Below, in pieces: positions 1-11,549 of a DNA stretch of 64,000 bases. Under the pieces are notes generated by a model. The model was not told the origin of the DNA, searched no databases, and worked only from the letters and a program-made list of their open reading frames with translations. This stretch comes from Atherinomorus stipes (Eukaryota > Chordata > Actinopteri > Atheriniformes > Atherinidae), in assembly GCA_023101725.1 (NCBI GenBank), contig JALJCO010009114.1, forward strand, positions 310,001 through 374,000, in the 5' to 3' direction. Both the position numbers and the translations under genes were made by a program. How positions within the stretch are numbered: the first letter of the stretch is position 1; every line of letters starts with the position of its first letter.

Positions 1-1697
1 CACGGGAGTACAGGCCCAAAGGCGGGTTTTGAGATGGATTTCACTTCCTCAGGTCTAACATTTATTTTTTACGGGGGGAACTCCAGACTATACCTTTAAG
101 CTTCACTCCAATGAAAATAAGCATCATGAACTGCAACCTTGTCATTTCTCAACTGCATCCAAGTCCATAATAAAAGACATGTTTAGTACAGTAGCAATGA
201 ATAACATTTGCAAATGTAAGGGAAGGCTGTAACACCCTTTGGTCTTTTTACAGTTCCTTTAAACGTACCCCCACAGCAGGCTCTCTCACTCTTGCCTCCC
301 TCCCTCAGTCTCTCTGGTGCACTATAATTTTCAAATTTGTGTCTGCATTGGGAGGGGACACGGCGCAATTTAACTTGACTCTGAGCCAGTTTGTGAAGAC
401 GGATGACGGAGTGAACACAGTGCCAACGTTGTTCATAACAGAATGTCAGTAGTTGAAAATGAAAAGAAAAAGTAGTCCCTGTAGTTTTCCTAATGCACTT
501 TTTGCTTGTTTAGCTGAATGTTTATTAACACTGACAATGCCATAAACCGATGAAATATGTTTTAAATTACATTACACCTTACCTGCTATAAAGGTGCATC
601 ATTGTTGTGCATCTGAAGTAATGATCAAGGTGTTTTCCCACCCCACAGAGCCTGTGAGGGAAAAAAGGAGAGGACACAAACTCTTAGAAATCTGTAATTA
701 TGCATAATTATTTACATCTCATTGTTCGTTTTCTTGTTTATTTAGCTTTGGAACTATGCGGATTTTATGTTTGTGTCCTCTCAGTTCATCAAGAGTGGGC
801 TTACCAGTCACTAAAGGTGAATAAAACTCCTTTTTCTTTGATCAGAGCCAGTCTGAGTGCAACTCGAGGTTGCCTTAGCTGTTTTTTCTTGTTAAGCTTA
901 TAAACCGCTGATTGCATCACCCGCAGGCCCAGCAACCTTAGTCCTCTTCATAGCAACATGCTAGCATGCTTGTTTATATTACCAAATAGAGACAAACTGG
1001 TCCTGTATCACTGTGAGGTAGAGCACACTGCTGTAGAGGTATCAGAGGGCTGACAACAATGTTTGTGTTTAAAGCAGCATATTCTGCTGTGCCTGTTCTC
1101 CCTTACACACACGCATTGATTCAGCTCTGCAACTGCCTCCACTGATGTGCATCAACTTTGCCTCCCATTGCTCCCCTGTACCTAAAGAAACAAGAGTTGC
1201 AAGGTTCAACAAAGTCATAACATTTGTGTCTGGAATAGGCTCTGCTTTAGCCCATAGACCTGATTCAGCATGCGCGTGTGCCTGCACGTGTGTCTGTGGA
1301 GCATCCTGACATGGAAAACTTAGCAAAGAACAAAAATAGGAGCATTTCAGAAATAAAAAGCAGAGCAAAAAGAAAAGGCAGAATGCAGCAAAATCTTGGA
1401 AGCAAACCAGATGACAGCATCATTGAGACGTCGTAGAGCAGAAAGCACGACGGTAACAAAACACAGCATCGCTGCAGAAGACACAGCTTTCCAAAAGCAA
1501 TGCTTTCTGCAAACTAGTTGCTGGAAGAATATGCTGCCATGTTACATTTTCAGGAAACATGTTCATATTCCTTATTTAACAATGTCTCATTTTGGAACAA
1601 AATTAGTTATTCTGGCCCCAGTCCAAGCCACTGGAGATAAAATGGAGAAAAAATATGAAACAAAATTTTAAAAGTATCAAAGATGCAATATATTATG
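1..1697. other. Unassigned non-coding DNA
   Basis: I see no gene, RNA or recognisable transposon in this stretch. Open frames are short, overlap on both strands and have no recognisable motif. The base composition is ordinary AT-rich fish intergenic or intronic DNA. Confidence 0.6.
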
Positions 1698-2191
1698 TAT
1701 TGGTGCTCCCCAGAGGAAACACACTGAACTTAAAGGTGAACCAATCTCAACCTCAGACCAGGCTCAGTATATAATGAGGATCCAAAGCACTTTTTTGTGC
1801 TTTTAATATGGCGCAACATGCTTTGTATTTGAATGTCAAAATCTTTATAAGCTAAAAAAAAATATTATAAATAAATAATATTGCACTAGACTTTCGATTT
1901 TCTGCCATAGTCCCCCGTGGATCTGTCACGCCTAATTAACTCGGCCTCTTTTATGAAAATTCATTCAGGAAGGTGCCACCTAGCAGAACTGCCCCAAATA
2001 GTTTCCAATGCCCCTTTCATATTAGCACCTTATTAGCCCGGCCCTCATTGGGCCGACACCACACTACCCCCGTTAGTTTGTTCACATTACAACTGGGGGC
2101 AACTGAGCCTTCAGCTCTGGTTTTCAGTGTGGGTAAGGTCGTCATAGTTTTGTGAAGTAATTTTTTTGCGACACACAAACACTGAACAACA

Positions 2192-2317
2192 ATGGAGGAA
2201 GTTGAACTTGTCATTTACGTCTTGTTTGTTTTATCAACACTGTCGACCAGTGTTGTGGGTGCACAGCTGGTAGATGTGTGGAGAACGCCCCCAATAACTA
2301 CAGCAAGCCAAATCTGA
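2192..2317 (+). pseudogene. Short conserved frame of hAT-like copy 1 (MEEVEL...)
   Basis: A 41-codon frame starts MEEVELVIY, has a strong start context (acaATGG) and an in-frame stop 9 bases upstream. Copy 2 keeps the same start and the shared core LVDVWRTPP on its minus strand (49757-49867). Most differences between the copies fall at third codon positions (GAA/GAG, GTC/GTG, TAC/TAT, GAT/GAC, ACG/ACA, CCA/CCG), which suggests an ancestor under protein-level selection. I do not recognise the family. It could be the first coding exon of a lost transposase or accessory protein. Neither copy looks functional as it stands. Confidence 0.5.
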
Positions 2318-2378
2318 ACTCACGGGACAATAGTACTCATTCATTTAATCATTCTACTTAAAGTATTGGTGAAATTAA

Positions 2379-3257
2379 AGGAATAGTACACCCACAGAAT
2401 GATGTGCATTCATTTTCTACTCACCGTCATGTTGAGCAAGACTCTGTAGCACTTTTTTTAATATCTCAAATGCAGCTGGAGAACGGAGAGGTTTTTGTTG
2501 TCCCCAAACTTTTATATAATGGAGTTCACCAGTGCCCGAAACAAAAAGGTCTATAAAAGTCCACAAAAACTTGGCAATATTCCTCCACACTGCTCATCCA
2601 ATGTAATCCATGTGTCCTGAGTGGAGTAAATTCTGGACGCTACCCAAACGACATCATTCAGTATATTTTAATAGCTTAAACAGTGCTACATAGAGCCGTC
2701 GCAAAGCGCGCCCATGAGAGTTCACGACACTACGGAACCCGCCACGTTTAGCACCTACTCTGCCAATAATGCAAGTGTAGAAGAAGAAATTTGCTGTTTA
2801 CATTTTGCTAAGAGCGAACGAGCTGCAGTCAAACTGGGACAAACACAAGAGGGGTTGGCTGTTGATTTAAAACAAAGACAGAAAGAAAAAGAACACGCGA
2901 TCTCGTCTGCTGCGGCTCCGTAGTGTCATGAACTCTCATGGCGCATTGCAGCAGCTAGATGTAGTACTGTTTAAGCTTTAAAAATAAACTAAATGATGTC
3001 GTTTGGAGTAAATTCTGGACACTACCCACTCAGGACACTTGGTTTACATTGGACGAGCAGAATGGAGGAATATTTCCAAGTTTTTGTGGACTTTTATGGA
3101 CCTTTTTGGTTTGGGCACTGTTGAACTCTATTAAATGAAAGTTGGGGGAAAACAAAAACCTGTCCGATCTCTGGTTGCATTTGAGATGTTAAAAAAGTGC
3201 TCAGCATGATGGTGAGTAGAAAATGAATGCGCATCGTTTTGTGGGTGTACTTTTCCT
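2379..3257. mobile_element. TTAA-flanked foldback element, family A copy 1
   Basis: Both sides carry TTAA (2375-2378 and 3258-3261). The ends are AGGAATAGTACACCC and GGGTGTACTTTTCCT. The two arms are inverted repeats of roughly 300 bp or more, pairing the 2400-2690 block with 2950-3250, and the inversion continues inward through ctacggaacc at 2733 and its partner near 2915. Copy 2 of the host hAT-like element gives the empty site: it reads ggtgaaaTGAAggagttt where this copy is split at ggtgaaaTTAA...TTAAggagttt. The TTAA target fits the piggyBac or Kolobok superfamilies. No transposase is encoded; the frame at 2714-2923 only reads through the centre. Confidence 0.9.
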
Positions 3258-3535
3258 TTAAGGAGTTTACTCTGCTGTCTTCAAGTCCGTCATATGGACA
3301 TATGCAGATCTAAAATTAATCTAAATACAGTAGCGTTCAAGGAGTCAGAGTGTTGCAGAAATGTCACTGGTGAATGCACATATAAATTCCTAGAAATACT
3401 GGTCCAGGTTGAAAAAAAACGAAGTTATCCTCTGATAACCCTTGGCCACCCTGCTATTTTCTCTGGCCACCCCTTAAAAAAATTCTGCAGGCGCCCCTGA
3501 TATATAAATTGGAGGGTGACAGTGAGCTTCTTATT

Positions 3536-4451
3536 TGGCCTTCTCAGACCCCAAAGTTCCTGGAGAGATGGATACCACATTTACAAGATGGAAAGATAAG
3601 ATAGGAATAACAGCTGTACGTACACTTCAAGAGAGACAACATTTGGACACCTGAAAAGAAAATTTAGTCTAGAAAACAGGGACATGCTCAGTATGCAGCC
3701 GACGCATTTTTATGATACAGAAATTACAGTGGGGATCTCAGCAGGAGGTAATGAGTTGATTGATGTTTTTATTACTGCATACAAGAAAACTCCTACAAAA
3801 ACTGTCTAAGTTGTATAAGAGCTTACATAAGCTAAACTGTACAAATTCTTTGCATGATAAACTGAAATGGGAGCAGGAAATGAACATTCAGCTGTTTCAG
3901 AGTGATTGATACTGTTATGTGTAAAACACAGCAATCCTCCAATAGTAGAGGGCGGAGGGAATTTGGACGGAAGAATCTGATTTGTTTTTTCATCACTCAT
4001 TTTAAAAGGAAGCATTTGGGAGTTCTGCAGCAATGTTGGAGACAATGTCGGGTTATGAATGCCAATCACTCACATGTCTTTTGGTCAAAATTGCAGCTAT
4101 TTTTGGACAAAATTCTGAAGATGGTTGGGGATGTATTTAATCTCAAGATACCCAAGGATTCTTGAATAATGTACCTGGGACTGCTATCTGATGCCATATC
4201 TCAATCTGAGGATGTTTATCTCTTCAAAATCTATAAATACTTGCACACAAAAAGGTAGTTACAGGAAACTCCAAGCTTCAATCAGTGGAAGGACATTGGA
4301 GGAAATACACTTAATGGAAAGACTGAGCCATTCCCTCCGGGCCAAAGCAGGAATCCGAACAAGACTTCAGGCTAAATGGATCACACCCAAAAAACTGTTT
4401 CAAGCCCTTCCTCAAGGTGACACATTGATAGTTAATTTTACACAAATTTAG
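3536..4451 (+). pseudogene. L1-type LINE, ORF2 C-terminal relic
   Basis: Translation across 3536-4451 gives the typical C-terminal tail of fish L1 ORF2. KWEQEMNI lies near 3870; next come GRRREFGRKNLICFFITHFK, HLGVLQQCWRQC and NANHSHVFWSK at 3945-4090; then EEIHLMERLSHSLRAKAGIR near 4310. The order and spacing match the region after the reverse transcriptase domain, including the Cys/His stretch CWRQC...HSHVFW. Stops lie in the first third and at least one frameshift falls between 4165 and 4250. The endonuclease and reverse transcriptase domains are missing, so this is a 5'-truncated, inactive copy. It starts just after the end of hAT-like copy 1. Confidence 0.85.
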
Positions 4452-7400
4452 CAATTAAATATAACTATATAGTTATGGACGTGAAGGAAAGTAGTTTCAT
4501 AGGAAACATTCAACTCAAATTTAGTGAGTTTGATGGGCTTATTTACATCTTTCCCACCATTCATTGCAGTACTCTTTTCTTTTAGTGGGAGTTAAATGTC
4601 CATGTAATCCCAATACTCTCTCTCAGTCTATGAGACATTTCATGTACAAGCATTGGTAATGCAAGCTTTGCTCTAAAAACCGGTAAGCATTTCTACACCA
4701 ACTGCTTAAAGATGCCACCAAAGTGGTGTCTATGACAACCTGTTGTCATTCAGACATGTGGCTTAAACCATGACCTAATCTGGTTGCATCATTTGAATCT
4801 CTATCCCCAATACAATTGATTTGAGTGAGTTGAACATAAAATACTTTTAACGTGGCAGTGTAAGTCTTAACTCCACTGAGCTACATTTTTTTGTGTTGAA
4901 ATAACACACACACAAAAAAAAACATAAAAATTTACATTTATTAGGTGTGATTATTTCCATTTATAGCAATCGAATGAAAAAGTGTTGGACTATCTCAATT
5001 ATACTATGTTGCATTCGTGGATATACATTTGAGATCAGCCTATTTATTGGATGGAAAACTCAATTTAATTGAGTGAACCCAATGAATCTTTTCTTTGAGT
5101 GGAACAATGGATTGAATTCTTACCTATCATGAGACCTATAAGTGGATGGTAACCCCTCCTGTTCTAAATGTATAAAGTGTGTAAATTTTGTACAAAGTTT
5201 TTTTGGAAAACAATATTGTCAAAGAGTAGAATAAAAAGCTAAAAGAAAGTGCAAAAAACATGACAGCAACAATACACAGTGCAATACTGTGAAAAGGAGA
5301 GGGACTAAAGACACTACAACAACAATGATAAATGCTAAATGGTAAGTAATATATTAAAATATATATATAATGTTACATTTATTTGTTATTTTGTGCCAAA
5401 TAAAGACTCGAGTTTTTTTCTTTTTTTTCTAAATTTTCACTACATTTTTTTCTTGGGTTGGGCTTTAAAGGGTTTAACACAAAAGGATATGGTGATGGTT
5501 GCTTGCATTTTCTTTACCTTTGAAAAATTTCACATTTTTATGTGTTTTCATCACTTAAAAGAAGCCCTGTTCTCCTATCCCCAAGTCTAAGTAAAATTAG
5601 TGTAATTTTTCATGCATTACTGCTCTATAATACAGAGTAGCTTCTGTTCCCTTCAGAACACAAAAATATAAGCTATAATAAATTTCAGCTTAATAATTAT
5701 TTCTCATGCGCAAGGAAACAGAATTGGCTCCATGAATCACTTCACACTGCAAATAAGCCAATTAGAATCTGGAAACGAGACGCTTTTTTCCCCTCCTGCA
5801 GATAATCATTAAAGAGAGCGTTGCTCCGCGGTTCATTGTCCAGAGGTGTATAAATGTGATGCATTTTATGTAAAGACTCCTGGCTCCCAGTTGTAACCTG
5901 AAACCCTATTAATCAGAAATAATAATGAGCAGATCTGATGAAAGTTGATAATATCAGTATCCTACTATATTGTGACTGGTACCCAGGCAACCGCTGCAGC
6001 TCATTAGTTTTAATAAGCCCTTCCTTTTTTTAGCCTGTTGCCATCGCATTTAGCTCTTACACTGCTCGTCTGTACCAGTTACCTTAGTGCTGTATCCTCA
6101 AATTCTAGAGGTCTATTTTATTTGCATTGCATCATGTTACACAGGGAAAAAGTGCTCTCAGTTTGTCAGGTGAGCATGTCCAAATTGTGCTGGGGAGGTT
6201 GCACGGGGCTTACAGCACTCCAGTGAATATGCAACTGTTATGAGGCACACTTATTCAGTAGTTAACAATAATCTGCCAAAACAATCTGCAGAGAAAAGTA
6301 TTGTCTCTATGACACAGTCAGATAATGACTTACAGAGAGTCGAAACAGAGCTCGATATAACTGGGTGAGAAGTAGCTGGTGCTTGTTTTAAGCTTGTCAT
6401 TTCTTTTTTGTTAAGCAGATTATTGCAGCATTTCAAATGAAAATGCAATAATTTGAAAGTTTCATTTAGAGAAGTGGCGGCGATTGTGTCACAACGGTCC
6501 TGGCTTTGGCACAGGAAAAATGCTTTTCTGAACAATCAGCTTTGCACAAAAAAAAATGAAAATGCTAAAAATATATAATATATAGAAAAGCTTTGAACAT
6601 GATGCTAATTTTGGAGAACAGACGCACTGGCAAATACTAGATGAATGTAAATGTTGTCAACAAATGTTAGGAGTATTAGTTCACACTCTGTCGAGGAACA
6701 CATTTATGATTGAGGATCTGAAATTAGCAATGGCACGAGCAAACTTTGGCTCGGTGTGTAAGGCTCAAGATAAACATGATAAACCAAATATTTGTTGCTT
6801 CAACAGAACATGTGTTTATAAACTCTTAGTTGTGCTGGATTACTGTCACTAATCAGCATGGTCTCATCAGAATATTTTTAAATGCTATAATCAAAAAATT
6901 ACATGTAAAGGTCCTTTAATTAACCAAACTAGGCAGTTCACACACTAATAATTGCTTGTGCTCATGTGTAGGAACAAGCATAATTATATCTGACAAAGTT
7001 AATGTAACGAAATATAGGAATTAATGACTGTCCCATAGCATTTACCTCCTCATTTATATCTTTCGTTCATGTTTAATTCTGGTACTTCTGACAGCTCCCT
7101 AAAGGCAGCATAATCCTTACTAGTTAGTTCAGATTTATGCACAACACAATCAGTCCGCAACAATTCCCGTAGAGCGCACAAAAAGACTTGTTCACAAAGC
7201 TGGATTGGCTAAGAATGATGGACTTGGAGCAAGCGCTGACCTTGAACCTCTTAGTCAGTCAGGAATACGCTCTACTCCAGATGGCAAGTCCTCCCCTGGT
7301 TCCCTCCGTGGATTCCTCCTCTCTCATTGACTCTAGCTGAGCGGATGCAACAATTAGCCCCTCCATAAGGCATCAGCGGCTCATGTTGCATTCAGGGGCT

Positions 7401-7529
7401 GGATGCAAAGACAGAGATGTACTAAGAATAATAGTTTACAGGAACACCAGAAGTCTGTGAATTTAAAACACAGAGCACCTGAGGGCTCAGAAACCACCGT
7501 TTACAGCTTTGTTTTCCTGCCTGGCAACA
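4452..7529. other. Non-coding DNA, partly low-repeat
   Basis: No gene is recognised. About 5690-6040 and 7090-7430 look free of repeats and have a mixed composition with homeodomain-like ATTA motifs, so they could hold conserved regulatory elements. That is only an impression; a comparison with another fish genome would be needed. Confidence 0.4.
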
Positions 7530-7533
7530 TTAA

Positions 7534-8679
7534 AGGCCCACTCTGATGATAATCATGTTTTTCATGTTGTTTACATATTCATGCAACAGTTTTTCTTTGC
7601 TAGAGGACATATGTTGAGAAAACTGAACTTGAAATTGCATTTCTGAGTTCTGCATTCAAATTATCATGAACCAATGGCAAGCCCTAAAAGGGAGGCTCAG
7701 ACAAACTGGTTTCCAAAATTCACAAAGCTACTGGGTGGGCCAAAAGCTGCCCTGCTCCGCCTGATCAGACTCTGATGAGTAGACAACATGCATGCGCTGT
7801 AGCGGATCGCTATGCTAAGAAAATATTGACTTACGCTTTTATAATCCACTCAAACACTTTGCAGGGTTAGAGTGATGGGTAAGGTTTCTTGGGGTGACTC
7901 CGCCCACAGCTCAGAGGTGAATTGCTAATGAGCTGCTGGTGCTCTGCGGAAGCAGAGTCCTGGAAAATGGCACAGGTTTTGTGATTTTGGCTAAAAAATT
8001 AAAGCTAGGGTTGGCAATGTTGGAAAAACGGTTTGAGCAAGACACATTTGGAAAAAACAAACCACCGAAACCACGCCTTCAGAGCGCAGGGACGAATGCG
8101 CCGATGTTTTACAAGCAGGTAAACTATAACAGCTGTGTGGATAGCTAGTTAGCTGACAAACCACGTTTTTCAAAGCTTTAATCCACTCACCTGCAACTTC
8201 TTCTGCGGAGTAAAAAGTCCACTCTGTAAACATCAACGCCTCCAAGACTTAATCCGTATCAGTTGTTTTGTTTTGTTTTTTTGGCGCAGCAGCAGTTAGT
8301 AGTCCGTTAGCTATATTTGTTACAGTGAGCGGTTCACAGGGGGTTCACAGGGGGTTCGCATGGGGGACGGCGAGAGGGGAGGGACAGAGACAGGACATAA
8401 AGGAATCGATTCATTCTTTTTACGTTGCGAATTACCAGTTCCTGCCTTTCGGTGCGAATGGCAGGGATTTGTCAGAGTTTTTACAGAACTGCAGCTCTCA
8501 CAGAGGTCTGACTTTTTTCCTTCCGTTTTATGAATACATGATGTATCGATACTGTCAGGATGGAAGGACCATTTCACCCAGGAGAACAAAAAGTGTTTCT
8601 GAGCAGGATTACCACATGGCTTAAAGAATCACAATTTCAATACCACTAAAATATCTAATAGGAGGATTGGAGTGGGTCC
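7534..8679. mobile_element. TTAA-flanked element, family C
   Basis: TTAA lies on both sides (7530-7533 and 8680-8683). The left end AGGCCCACTCTGATG and the right end GATTGGAGTGGGTCC pair as short inverted ends sharing GG(C/A)CCCACTC. No transposase frame is present. Another TTAA element (8003-8620) sits near its right end, so only about 520 bp belong to the outer element. The superfamily is inferred from the TTAA target only. Confidence 0.7.
8003..8620. mobile_element. TTAA-flanked element, family D (nested)
   Basis: TTAA flanks it at 7999-8002 and 8621-8624. The left end AGCTAGGGTTGGCAAT matches the complement of the right end, GCCATGTGGTAATCC, with several mismatches. Joining the outer flanks gives a continuous sequence (ctaaaaaaTTAAagaatc), as expected for an insertion into family C. 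A three-fold near-repeat, ggttcacaggg, lies at 8331-8366. No protein family is recognised; the frames at 8268-8624 and 8320-8589 are on opposite strands of the same DNA and look spurious. Confidence 0.65.
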
Positions 8680-8683
8680 TTAA

Positions 8684-10640
8684 GTTTTGCTTTATGGGGA
8701 CATGTCTCATACCAGCAAGTATATATTGACGCGCTTTCATCATAATAATTAAAAACAAGTTTAAAAAGGGGAAAATGTGCTAATTGAAGCAAAGACACCG
8801 AAGACTGAAGAAAAATGAGGAATTGTCTCAGAAAGGTTTGAGATTTTCCTGCTGGAGAGAAGCTGGGTGAATAAACAGGATGCAAGGCGGATGCAGACTT
8901 AACTTTGTTGTTGCTATTGGTAAATAATAAACAACTTGCCAGCCTGTTATGTGGTCTCAATACAGTATATGGCGTTATTATGATGAAAGGATTTTTATCA
9001 TTTCTCCAGTTGCTTTACTTGGGTTGTGAACCTGAGTCAAGCAGCTGGAGGTTGAAGCTTGTGGTCGATTCCTGTAATAAAACTTTTTTATAGGCTGTTA
9101 TTGCTCTGTATCACAGCTAACTGTAAATACCAGAGATTAAAACGTAAGATATGGCCACTGTTTTCATTTCAGGCTCGCAGATGTAGCCTCAGTCAGTCAC
9201 TTCAGTCCCAGTTCAGACATCCAAATATGTCCTTCTCATGTAAAAGGGCTTTGGTAGCTTTTCTCCGCTAACTCTGTCAGTCATATTGCACTTGTTTTGC
9301 TTTCATATATTAATCACATTTAAGTTCTTCTAAAATCTAAATACACTTTGTAGCATTATCCTACAAAGTCATTTTACATTTTTATGTCTTTTGGTTGTCT
9401 CTTTTCTGGCATTGTCACCATGACAGCAAGCTAACATGTGTGGCTGTGCATGGGTGTAGAATTGGGTGGGGACTGGAGGGACATGGCTCTTCAAATATCT
9501 AGCGACACCTTGATCGTCCCTACCATTTTCGATCGCACAGATCAGCTGAGAGATCCATGTTCTCTGGTAGCAATGTCACCGCTCCAAGTCCCACCTTATA
9601 AATGATTTAAACTATTCTGACAGGATCTGCACTTGTGTTTCTTGCTACGTGATTGGCTGTAGTCATTGTCACTCACTCTGTTCAAAGAGCTAGCGCTAGC
9701 TAGTGGGTTGTGTCTTTGGTGAGAACTTCAGGAGCAAATGAGAGAAAGGAGGTGGTCAGGAATTACTTTGGAGTAAGTTTTAAGATTATTTTTAGCTACT
9801 ATTAAGTGATTAATAATAAAGATAATAACAGTCACTGAGCCAAAAACATGTTTCCAGAGCATTAAGCATGAATCAGTTTCATTTTTTGTTTGTTTTTTGG
9901 GGGTTTTTTTGTCAGGTGTCAGAATCAAAGTTGCAGGTTGTGCAGCTTCACATAATATTGTGCAGCTTCACATAATATTGTACAGACTTTAAAATATATA
10001 TTGTTTGGTACAGATCCTTGCATAAGAAAAGAGACCATAATAATTTTAACACATTTTTTCAATTAAAATAACAATAAAAACATTTCCTCTAAAATGATCA
10101 ATTCTGCCAAATAATGATAAATTTAGCCTCTTATCCACTAAATTCTATGACACCACAACACTCGTCTTGGATCAGTTTTACAACCCAACCAATGTCAAAA
10201 TCAAACCTTTGCCCTTGTGGCTTGTTATGTGACCAAAGTATTCGTTTTATATAAAAAAATGCATACAGGATATGAATGATTGTTTTTATCAATTTTGATG
10301 GGTCTAAACATATAAATATTTACATGTGATTACCAAGCCAACATCTACACTAAAGAATTCTGCACCATTAGCATTAGCCCAGGAGTTGCTAGCTCGATTG
10401 CTCTGTGTAAAAATAGCATCTTCCATGCCTTACATTTCTCAAATTCAAGCAGACAAGAAGCAAAGCAGGTGAGGATGAAGGTAGCAAAGTAGCTCAAAGC
10501 CCCGTGGAGGTTGTGCTTTCCTCCTGGACGCGAAAGCTAAACGTTTGCTAATGCTAATTTAACAGTTAGCCAGTTCTGTAATGCTGCTCATGCTAATTTT
10601 GTCGCGAGTGTAAGTGCACCACATACTGGCGGGGTTGGAA
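8684..10640. other. Non-coding DNA
   Basis: I see no gene or full transposon here. The only clear structure is the exact 20-bp tandem duplication at 9941-9980. An alternating purine/pyrimidine-poor stretch of T and G runs occurs near 9880-9910. Confidence 0.5.
9941..9980. repeat. Exact 20-bp tandem duplication
   Basis: The unit tgcagcttcacataatattg occurs twice back to back without a mismatch. A third partial start (tacag) follows. This is a recent local duplication. Confidence 0.95.
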
Positions 10641-10644
10641 TTAA

Positions 10645-11545
10645 AGGAATGGTACACCCACAGAATGATGTAACTTTATTTTCCACTTACCCTCATGGTG
10701 AGCAAGACTCTGGAGCACTTTTTTAATATCTCAAATGCAGCTGGCAATCAGGAAGACTTCTCGTTTCCACCCAACTTTCATATGATGGAGTTCGCCGGGG
10801 CCCGAGCCAAAAAGGTCCATAAAAGTCCACAAAAACTTGTCAGTATTCCTCCATACTGCTCGTGCAATGTAATCCAAGTGTCCTGAGTGGGTAGCGTCCA
10901 TAATTTACTCTAAACAACATAATTTAGTAAGTTATTAAAGCCTAAACAGTACTACATCTTACTTCCACTAAGCACGCCGATGTGCATTCATGAAACTACG
11001 GAAGCCTCAGCGTTCAGAGCCTACTCTGCCAATAATGCAAGCATAGAAGAAGAAATTCGCTATTTACATTGTGCTAAGAGCGCCAGAGCTGTAGACAAAC
11101 CGGGACAAACAAGAGGGTCCAAGAGGGGTTGGATATTGATTTAAAACAAAGAAAGAAGGAGAACACGCTATCTCGTCTGCTGCGGCTTCCATAGTTTCGT
11201 GAACGCGCATTGCCGTGCTCGCAGGAGACGCAATGTACTACTGTTTAGGCTCTAAAAATATACTAAATGATGTTGTTTCCAGTAAATTCTGGATGCTACC
11301 CATTCAGGACACTTGGATTACATTGGACAAGCAGTATGGAGGAATACTGGCAAATTTTTGTGGACTTTTATGGACCTTTTTGGCTCGGGCGCCAGTGCAT
11401 TCCATTATATGAAAGTTGGGTGGAAACGAGAAGCCTTTCTGATCGCCAGCTGCATTTGAGATATTAAAAAAGTGCTCCAGAGTCTTGCTCACCATGAGGG
11501 TAAGTGGAAAATAAAGTTACATAATTCTGTGGGTGTACTATTCCT
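10645..11545. mobile_element. TTAA-flanked foldback element, family A copy 2
   Basis: TTAA lies on both sides (10641-10644 and 11546-11549). The ends are AGGAATGGTACACCC and GGGTGTACTATTCCT. The arms (about 10650-10960 and 11230-11540) are long inverted repeats, so the frames 10695-10886 (plus) and 11304-11495 (minus) translate to nearly the same peptide; they are arm translations, not genes. The centre matches copy 1 in the same orientation (gaagaagaaattcgct, gggacaaac). No transposase is present. Confidence 0.9.
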
Positions 11546-11549
11546 TTAA

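Larger units (their letters stand above)
1698..3499 (+). mobile_element. hAT-like non-autonomous element, copy 1 (interrupted)
   Basis: The right end reads GGCGCCCCTG and the left end TATTGGTGCTCCC, which aligns with CAATGGCGCC, the matching end of copy 2 at 48056-50358 on the other strand. The two copies align through the interior, for example the block around 1980-2110 against 49970-50080, and the block 3290-3425 against 48290-48425. An 883-bp TTAA insertion lies inside; without it about 919 bp remain, close to the 911 bp or so of copy 2. The flanking 8-mers (atattatg and atatataa) are AT-rich and match poorly, so the target duplication of this copy is unproven. The hAT assignment comes from copy 2, which has a perfect 8-bp duplication. 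Confidence 0.75.

Noticed and set aside
10695..11495. Two homologous frames, plus (10695-10886) and minus (11304-11495), that look like a duplicated gene
   Set aside because: They are the two inverted arms of foldback copy 2 read in opposite directions. The similar frames at 46597-46797 and 44990-45274 have the same cause.
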